From: an uncultured Burkholderiales bacterium
GTDB taxonomy: Bacteria; Pseudomonadota; Gammaproteobacteria; Burkholderiales; Burkholderiaceae_C
NCBI GenBank assembly: GCA_903844825.1
Contig: CAIMVC010000170.1
Span: 1-52,575, forward strand
Direction of reading: 5' to 3'
Length of the DNA stretch: 52,575 nt
Under the pieces are notes generated by a model that made no database searches, had not been told where the DNA came from, and saw only the letters and a list, made by a program, of their open reading frames with translations. A program made the translations under genes and the position numbers. This document shows, in pieces, positions 46,081 through 52,575 of this stretch; the first letter of the stretch is position 1; every line of letters begins with the position of its first letter.

Positions 46081-46128
46081 GAAGAAAGCCTGAGGAGGAC
46101 AGGAAGACAGGAAGGTGGGTTTGGCTAG

Positions 46129-46170
46129 TTTTTTATTCGGTGAAATATGAAAAATATAGTGAAAAATGAG
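46129..46170. promoter_or_regulatory. AT-rich divergent lrp/putA control region
   Basis: TTTTTTATTCGGTGAAATATGAAAAATATAGTGAAAAATGAG; AT island with repeated GTGAAA in an otherwise GC-rich window. Confidence 0.45.
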
Positions 46171-46187
46171 TCTTCATAAGAGCCAAC

Positions 46188-49100
46188 ATGGCGCAATCAA
46201 CCAATCCCGGAGAGTTTGCCATGTCTTTTCCCCATTGCCACGCCGACCCCGCACCGCGCCTGCCCAGCGCCTACCGTGCCGAGCCAGCGCGGGTCAAGCA
46301 ACTGCTCGATACGCTGGCCGGCGCGCTGGACTGGGCGCGCGCGGCGCAGGTGGCTGCGCCCTGGGTGGCTGCAGTGCGCGAGAACCCGCCGCCTTTTTGG
46401 GCCATGGAGAGCTTGCTTCGGGAGTACCCGATTTCGAGCGCAGAAGGGCTGGCGCTGATGCGGCTGGCCGAGGCCTTGCTGCGCGTCCCCGATGCCGAAA
46501 CCGCCGTCGCCCTGACCGCCGATCAATTGGGCCGCGCCGACTTTGACGCGGCTGGCGACGGCGTGCTGGCGCGCCTGTCGGCGTCGGCCCTGGCGCTGTC
46601 CAAAAAGTTGCTTCCCGCTGCCGATGGCGCCAATGCCGCCGAGCCAGCGCAGGGCGCAGCCGGCTTGCTTGGCAAGCTAGGCGCGCGCAGCGTGGTGGCG
46701 GCCACTGTGCGGGCGGTGCAACTGCTGGGGCGTCAGTTCGTGCTGGGTCAGTGCATCGGCGAGGCCATGGCGCAGGCCGACAGCGCTCGCCAAAAGTCGC
46801 CCGACCTGCGGGTCTTGCGTTTTAGCTACGACATGCTGGGCGAGGGCGCGCGCACCCAGGCCCAGGCCCTGGCTTACCTGGACAGCTACGGCGGGGCCAT
46901 CCAGGCGATTGCCGCCAAGGCGTCGCAGCGGCTGCGTTGCGAGCAAAACGACGGCATCTCCATCAAGCTCAGCGCCTTGCATCCGCGCTACGAGGAGTTG
47001 CAGCGTGAGCGGGTGATGGCCGAGCTGGTGCCCCGGGTATGGGGTCTTTGTGAGCAGGCCGCTCGCGCCAACATCAACCTGACCATCGACGCCGAAGAGG
47101 TCGACCGGCTGGAGTTGTCGCTGGACGTCTTCGAGGCCCTGGCCGCCCAGGTGGCGAAGCACCATCCCGGCTGGCAGGGCTTTGGCCTGGCCTTGCAGGC
47201 CTACCAGACGCGGGCACTGGACCTGGTGGCGCAGGTGATTGCGCTGGCGCGCCGTTACCGGCTGCGGTTGATGTGTCGCCTGGTCAAGGGCGCGTATTGG
47301 GACTACGAGATCAAGCGGGCGCAGGAAATGGGGCTGCCGAATTACCCGGTGTTTACGCACAAGCAGCACACCGACCTGTCGTACCTGGCCTGCGCGCAGG
47401 CCCTGCTGGCCGCGCCCGATGCGGTCTATCCGCAGTTTGCTGGCCACAACGCGGGCACGATCGCCGCAATTTTGCAGATGGCCGAACGCGAGCGACTGGC
47501 GTCGTCGCCCGATAGACTGGCACCCGCCGGCTCGGCAGCGCCCGCGCTGGCCCGGTTTGAGTTGCAGCGGCTGCACGGCATGGGCGAGGGCGTGTTTCGT
47601 GAGGTGCTCAAACAGCCGCAGATCAGCTGCCGTGTTTACGCCCCCGTGGGCGCGCACCGCGATTTGCTGGCGTATCTGGTGCGCCGCCTGCTGGAAAACG
47701 GGGCCAACTCCTCCTTTGTGCATCAGCTGGCCGACGCGTCGGTGGCGCTGCCCGTCTTGCTGGCGTCACCCTTGCAACTGGCCGCCGGCACGGCCTTGCC
47801 CTTGCCGGGCGAGCTCTTTGTCGACCGAGCCAACAGTGCTGGTCTGGACCTGGCTGATCGCACCGTGCGAGCGCCCTTGCTGGCAGCGCTGTCGACCGCG
47901 CTCGTGCCCGCGGTGCCGGTGTTCGATCCGCGTAACGCGGCGGCTGCCGTCGGCGATGCCGTGGTGGCTGCACGCCGCTGGAGCGCCTTGCCAGTGGCTG
48001 AGCGGGCCGCCATCTTGCGCCGCGCTGCCGACGCCTTGCAGCAGCGACTGCCCGAGTTCTGCGCCTTGCTGGTCAAGGAGGCTTTCAAGACCTGGGGCGA
48101 CGCCGTCTCGGAGGTGCGCGAGGCGATCGACTTTTTGCGCTACTACGCGGGCCAGGCCGAGCGCATCATGGCGCCCATCAGCCTGCCCGGGCCGACCGGC
48201 GAGACCAACGCGCTGCGCCTGACGGCCCGCGGCGCCTGGGTCTGCATCAGCCCCTGGAACTTCCCGCTGGCCATCTTTGTCGGCCAGGTGGCCGCTGCGC
48301 TGGCCACGGGCAACAGCGTGCTGGCCAAACCGGCCGAGCAAACGCCGGCTGTGGCGGCCCGGGCGGTGGCGCTCTTGCACCAGGCCGGTGTGCCCGCAGG
48401 CGTTCTGCAACTCATGCACGGACCTGGCGAGACCGTGGGTGCCGCGCTGGTCGCAGCGCCACAGGTGGCTGGCGTGGTGTTCACGGGATCGACCGCCGTT
48501 GCCAAAATCATCAACCGCGCGCTGGCAGCCAAGGACGGCCCGATCGTGCCCTTTATTGCCGAGACGGGTGGCATCAACGCCATGCTGGTCGACAGCAGCG
48601 CCCTGCCCGAACAGGTGGTTGACGCGGTGGTACAAAGCGCTTTTCGTTCGGCCGGCCAGCGTTGCTCGGCGCTGCGCCTGCTGTGCTTGCATGAAGCCAT
48701 TGCTGACACGGTGATCGACATGCTCAGCGGCGCGGCCGCCGAGCTGGCGCTTGGCGAGCCGTCCGAACTGGCCACCGACGTCGGGCCCTTGATTGACCGC
48801 GAGGCCTTTGAGCAGATCGCCGCGCATGTCCGGCGCCTGGACGCCAGCGCCCGGGCCTTGTGGCCCGCCGTGCCGCTGCCGGGCAAACGACTGCCTGCGC
48901 ACAGCTGGCCGCCCGCTGCCTTTGAAGTGGCCCGTCTTGCTGACGTTCGGGAAGAGATTTTCGGCCCGGTGCTGCAGATCGTGCGCTGGGGCAGCGGCGA
49001 GCTGGCCACGCCGCAAGCAGTTGTCGCGCAGGTCAATGCCCTGGGCTATGGCCTCACGCTGGGCTTGCAGACGCGCATTGACTCGCGCGCGCAGGCACTG

Positions 49101-49307
49101 GCCACGCAGGCGAAGGTGGGCAACGTCTACGTCAACCGCAACATGGTCGGTGCGGTGGTCGGTGTGCAGCCCTTTGGCGGGGAGGCGCTCTCAGGCACCG
49201 GCCCGAAGGCCGGCGGGCCGCACTACCTGTACCGCTTTTGCGCCGAGCAAACCCTGACCATCAACACCACGGCCGCCGGCGGCAACGCGGCCTTGCTGGC
49301 GGCTTGA
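46188..49307 (+). CDS. putA: Bifunctional proline dehydrogenase/L-glutamate gamma-semialdehyde dehydrogenase
   Basis: PRODH domain (SIKLSALHPRYE, LTIDAEEVDRL, RLVKGAYWDYEIK) and ALDH domain (SPWNFPLAIFVGQVAAALATGNSVLAKPAEQTP, ETGGINAMLVD, SAGQRCSALR). Confidence 0.96.
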   Translation: MAQSTNPGEFAMSFPHCHADPAPRLPSAYRAEPARVKQLLDTLAGALDWARAAQVAAPWVAAVRENPPPFWAMESLLREYPISSAEGLALMRLAEALLRVPDAETAVALTADQLGRADFDAAGDGVLARLSASALALSKKLLPAADGANAAEPAQGAAGLLGKLGARSVVAATVRAVQLLGRQFVLGQCIGEAMAQADSARQKSPDLRVLRFSYDMLGEGARTQAQALAYLDSYGGAIQAIAAKASQRLRCEQNDGISIKLSALHPRYEELQRERVMAELVPRVWGLCEQAARANINLTIDAEEVDRLELSLDVFEALAAQVAKHHPGWQGFGLALQAYQTRALDLVAQVIALARRYRLRLMCRLVKGAYWDYEIKRAQEMGLPNYPVFTHKQHTDLSYLACAQALLAAPDAVYPQFAGHNAGTIAAILQMAERERLASSPDRLAPAGSAAPALARFELQRLHGMGEGVFREVLKQPQISCRVYAPVGAHRDLLAYLVRRLLENGANSSFVHQLADASVALPVLLASPLQLAAGTALPLPGELFVDRANSAGLDLADRTVRAPLLAALSTALVPAVPVFDPRNAAAAVGDAVVAARRWSALPVAERAAILRRAADALQQRLPEFCALLVKEAFKTWGDAVSEVREAIDFLRYYAGQAERIMAPISLPGPTGETNALRLTARGAWVCISPWNFPLAIFVGQVAAALATGNSVLAKPAEQTPAVAARAVALLHQAGVPAGVLQLMHGPGETVGAALVAAPQVAGVVFTGSTAVAKIINRALAAKDGPIVPFIAETGGINAMLVDSSALPEQVVDAVVQSAFRSAGQRCSALRLLCLHEAIADTVIDMLSGAAAELALGEPSELATDVGPLIDREAFEQIAAHVRRLDASARALWPAVPLPGKRLPAHSWPPAAFEVARLADVREEIFGPVLQIVRWGSGELATPQAVVAQVNALGYGLTLGLQTRIDSRAQALATQAKVGNVYVNRNMVGAVVGVQPFGGEALSGTGPKAGGPHYLYRFCAEQTLTINTTAAGGNAALLAA

Positions 49308-49346
49308 AGCGGCTTGAAGCGGCTTAACCGGCATGCGGTTTCAGGT

Positions 49347-51857
49347 TCACTGTGCAACCCTCATGAAGGCTTCCAACTCGTTGATCGGCAGTGGCTTGCA
49401 GTACAGGTAGCCCTGGTAGAAGTCGCAGCCGTGGCGGCTGAGGAATTCGCGTTGGGCCTCGGTCTCCACCCCCTCGGCCATGACAGCCAGGCCCAGGCTT
49501 TGGGCCAGGCTGATGATGGTGCGGGCAATGGCAGCGTCGTTCGGGTCGGTCAGCACGTCCTTGACAAAATTGCGGTCAATCTTCAGCTGGTCCAGCGGCA
49601 GGTGCTTGAGGTAGGACAGGGCCGAATAGCCGACGCCGAAGTCGTCCAGAGACAGCGTCACGCCGACGTCTTTGAGAACGCCCATCTTGGCAATGGTCAC
49701 CTCGATGTCGGTGGCCAGCAGGCTTTCGGTGAGCTCGAGCTTGAGCCGGTCCGGTCGGATGTGGCAGTCCTGCATGACCTTCATCACCATCTCCACAAAC
49801 TCCGGGTGACGAAACTGTCGCACGCTGACGTTCACGGCCACGCTCAGATGGGCCGTCTCGGGCCGAAGCGCCCACTGCGCGAGCTGAGCGCAAGCGGTCT
49901 CCAGCACCCACTGGCCCAGCGGCAATATGAGACCGCTCTCTTCGGCCTGGGCAATGAATTCGCCCGGTAGCGCCAGCCCCTTGTCGCTGTGCCAGCGAAT
50001 CAGTGCCTCGACGCCCGTCATCTGGTTGTTGCGGCCGACTTGCGGCTGGTAGTGCAGCACAAACTGCTGCTCATGCAGACCGCGCCGCAGCTCCGACGTC
50101 AATGCAGCATTGGCGGTGGCCGTGGCCTGCATGGTCGGGTCAAAAAAGCACAGCGCATTGCGGCCGGCGGCTTTAGCCTGGTACATCGCCAGGTCGGCTT
50201 GCTTGAGCAATTCGCCGATGCTCTCGTGGCCCGGATGAAAGGGCGTGATGCCGATGCTGCAGGTGCCGTGGTGCGGATGGCCCGCCAGATCGTAGGGCTC
50301 GCTCAGGGCGTGAAGAATTTTTTCGCCCACCAGGCGGCTCTTGGCCAGGGCCAGCGCGGGCTTGCTGGCCAGGTCTTGCAGCATGACCACGAATTCGTCG
50401 CCGCCAAGGCGTGCCACCGTGTCGCCGCTGCGAACGCAGGCCATCAAGCGGGCGGCCACTTGTTGCAGCAACAAGTCACCGCGGGCGTGTCCGAGGGTGT
50501 CGTTGAGCAGCTTGAAATGGTCCAGGTCAATGAACATCAAGGCCCCGTGCCGCGGCGGTCGATCCGATTTTTTGAGGGCGCGCTGCAGTCGCTCCATCAG
50601 CAACTGGCGGTTTGGCAGTTCAGTCAGCGTGTCGTAGAACGCCAGGTGCTCGATCTCGTCATCGGCGGCCTTGCGCGCGGTGATGTCCCGCCCCACCGTG
50701 ACCCAGTGCTTGACGCCGCGCGGCGACTCGTCCACCGGCACGATCTCCACCTCCAGCCAGAAGATGTCGCCGTTTTTTTTGTAGTTGATCAGTTCGGTAC
50801 GAATCGGCTGCCAGCGCCGCCTGGCCTTGCGTATGCGGTCAAGCTCAGTGGCCTGGGTCAGCGGGCCCTCCAGCAGCTCAGGTGTGCGGTTGATGACCTC
50901 GGCCTGGCTGTAGCCGGTCAGACGCTCGAAGGCGTCGTTGACGAAGACGATGCGTGGCGCCGAGCCGCGGCCGGCCTCGGTGATCATCACAATGTCGTTG
51001 AGCCTGGCGATGCTGGTTTGCAGCAGCAACAGTTGCTCCTGGGCACGGCGTCGCTCGTTGACGTCTTTCAGGTAGATGGCCAGTCCCCCGTCAAACGGAT
51101 ACGCGCGCAGCTCAAGCCAGCGGTTGATGGGTGCGTAAAACGCCTCGAACTCCGTGCTGCGGCCGCAACTCAGGGCGCCTTGCAGTTCGCGACGCAGGCG
51201 CTCGGTGCCCTGGTCATCGAGCTCGCGCCAGATCCTGCGCTCAAGCAGTTCGCTGCTGCTGCGCTTTAGCAGTTGCTGCGTTTCGGCATTGACGTAGGTG
51301 AAGCGGCCTTCGCTGTCGACGGTGGCAAAGGCCTCGCGCAGGCTGGCCAGAGTGCTGCTCAACTGCATGGCCGTGCCCCGGGCATTTTTTTCGTCCAAGG
51401 TCAGCAGGCTGCGGTTTTGCAGCAGGCCCTGCACGCGCAACAACTGCCCGTTGTCGTCGCATTCGGCCCGGCCCACGGCGCGTACCTTGAGTCGTTGACC
51501 CTTGGCTGTCAGGGCCATGACCTCCTGGTCAAAGGGCTGTGCCCGGCTCATGCAGGCGTGCAGGGCGTCGGCCATCGCGCTGCGCGATTCGGGTGCGAAA
51601 AAGTCCAGTGCTTGTACCCAGCCCGGCGACACGGCCGGCGGCCACTGCAGCAGCGTCGCCAGCGCGTCGCTCCACGACAGCCTGGGCGGCATCACGTCAT
51701 AGGTCCAGCAACCAGCGCCGGCCACCTGCTCGAGCAGTGTCTGCAGGCTGGCTGCGCCGAGTTGTGGCGTGGGCGTGGGCGTTAGCGCCCGGTCGGGCTG
51801 CGGCGGGGGGGGTATGAGCGCGACAGGGGTCGTGGCAGAAGGCATGAAGGCAGGCAA
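49347..51857 (-). CDS. PAS-containing GGDEF-EAL (diguanylate cyclase/phosphodiesterase) signalling protein
   Basis: PAS-like segments, VARLGGDEFVVML, GVEALIRWHSDKG, DDFGVGYSALSYLKHLPLDQLKID. Confidence 0.93.
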   Translation of the reverse strand: MPAFMPSATTPVALIPPPPQPDRALTPTPTPQLGAASLQTLLEQVAGAGCWTYDVMPPRLSWSDALATLLQWPPAVSPGWVQALDFFAPESRSAMADALHACMSRAQPFDQEVMALTAKGQRLKVRAVGRAECDDNGQLLRVQGLLQNRSLLTLDEKNARGTAMQLSSTLASLREAFATVDSEGRFTYVNAETQQLLKRSSSELLERRIWRELDDQGTERLRRELQGALSCGRSTEFEAFYAPINRWLELRAYPFDGGLAIYLKDVNERRRAQEQLLLLQTSIARLNDIVMITEAGRGSAPRIVFVNDAFERLTGYSQAEVINRTPELLEGPLTQATELDRIRKARRRWQPIRTELINYKKNGDIFWLEVEIVPVDESPRGVKHWVTVGRDITARKAADDEIEHLAFYDTLTELPNRQLLMERLQRALKKSDRPPRHGALMFIDLDHFKLLNDTLGHARGDLLLQQVAARLMACVRSGDTVARLGGDEFVVMLQDLASKPALALAKSRLVGEKILHALSEPYDLAGHPHHGTCSIGITPFHPGHESIGELLKQADLAMYQAKAAGRNALCFFDPTMQATATANAALTSELRRGLHEQQFVLHYQPQVGRNNQMTGVEALIRWHSDKGLALPGEFIAQAEESGLILPLGQWVLETACAQLAQWALRPETAHLSVAVNVSVRQFRHPEFVEMVMKVMQDCHIRPDRLKLELTESLLATDIEVTIAKMGVLKDVGVTLSLDDFGVGYSALSYLKHLPLDQLKIDRNFVKDVLTDPNDAAIARTIISLAQSLGLAVMAEGVETEAQREFLSRHGCDFYQGYLYCKPLPINELEAFMRVAQ

Positions 51858-52042
51858 GTCGGGCGTTGCAGCTTAACCCTGCCACGGGCAGTCCTCACGC
51901 CTCAACCGGGAGCTGCGGGCGCTGGCGGCACAATTGCTTACGCCTGTTGCAAATTACGAGCGGCTGTCCCGATCTTCCCTCTGCGGCACCAGGGCGCCAG
52001 ACCCGTGCCAGCTGCGTCCTGGCGCGGGCAGCAAGCTCAAAA

Positions 52043-52575
52043 TCAAAAGCGCGGCAAATCCGGGTGCGCGATGCGGCCACCGCGCACCAGCATCTTGCCG
52101 TACTCGGCGCAGCGCTGCAGGGTCGGGATCACCTTGCCGGGGTTGAGCAGTCCCTGCGCATCAAACGCACGCTTGACGCCAAACATCTGTTCGTTCTCGG
52201 CAGCGCTGAACTGCACGCACATGCTGTTGAGCTTTTCAATGCCGACGCCATGCTCGCCGGTGACGGTGCCGCCCATGGCCACGCTGGTCTCGAGGATGTC
52301 GGCGCCAAAGAGCTCGCAGCGATGCAACTGGTCGGGGTCGTTGGCATCAAACAGGATCAGCGGGTGCAAGTTGCCGTCGCCCGCATGAAATACGTTGGCG
52401 CAGCGCAGCTGGTACTTTTTTTCCATCTGGGCAATCGCCAGCAGGATGTCGGCCAGGCGCTTGCGCGGAATGGTCGAGTCCATGCACATGTAGTCCGGGC
52501 TGATGCGGCCGCTGGCGGGGAACGCGTTTTTGCGTCCGCTCCAAAACCGCAAGCGCTCAGCTTCGTCTTTGCTCA
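52043..52575 (-). CDS. glcD: FAD-linked oxidase C-terminal part (glycolate oxidase GlcD-like), truncated by window edge
   Basis: CANVFHAGDGNLHPLILFDANDPDQLHRCELFGADILETSVAMGGTVTGEHGVGIEK; the reading frame continues off the window end. Confidence 0.85.
   Translation of the reverse strand, partial: SKDEAERLRFWSGRKNAFPASGRISPDYMCMDSTIPRKRLADILLAIAQMEKKYQLRCANVFHAGDGNLHPLILFDANDPDQLHRCELFGADILETSVAMGGTVTGEHGVGIEKLNSMCVQFSAAENEQMFGVKRAFDAQGLLNPGKVIPTLQRCAEYGKMLVRGGRIAHPDLPRF

Noticed and set aside
47766-49016. 416-aa minus-strand ORF inside putA
   Set aside because: Antisense to the highly conserved ALDH domain of PutA; composition typical of shadow ORFs.
49301-49325. GGCTTGAAGC tandem repeat at the putA stop codon
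   Set aside because: Only two full copies plus a partial one; likely slippage, no clear function.
1-52575. Mobile element, prophage or integron origin of the island
   Set aside because: No transposase, integrase, terminal inverted repeats or tRNA junctions were recognised in the window.

Overview
This window looks like a 52.6 kb chromosomal segment from a GC-rich betaproteobacterium; Burkholderiales/Comamonadaceae is an inference from gene content and style only. About 0.7-39 kb is a dense catabolic island, almost all on the minus strand. It holds an IclR regulator, two LLM-type flavin monooxygenases, two related class I Baeyer-Villiger monooxygenases (BVMOs), an FMO-type monooxygenase, a complete Liv-type ABC importer, SDR and alpha/beta-hydrolases, cupins, and CoA-activating and beta-oxidation-like enzymes. 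It also holds three thiolase-fold proteins that all lack the usual nucleophilic Cys, two DUF35 partners (one without its zinc-ribbon cysteines), two CaiB/BaiF CoA-transferases, two Bug receptors, a cyclase-family hydrolase and a TetR regulator. The rest contains a MerR-controlled hydrolase/SDR locus, a Bug plus mandelate-racemase-family locus, a divergent lrp/putA pair, a PAS-GGDEF-EAL protein and a truncated glcD-like gene. The main observations are: (1) a three-repeat TTCGAA operator-like element with identical 26-bp spacing at three promoters, which defines a putative regulon; (2) a flavin reductase fused to an IclR-type effector-binding domain without an HTH, next to an LLM monooxygenase; (3) a Cys-less DUF35 plus two Cys-less thiolase-fold subunits in one operon; (4) a divergent pair of MerR-type promoters with 20-bp spacers; (5) a TetR-like palindrome at the head of a roughly 12-gene operon that ends in a tetR gene. 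The substrate cannot be determined from sequence alone; a cyclic or aryl ketone or terpenoid-like compound is the best guess. No tRNA, rRNA, CRISPR or transposon was recognised.
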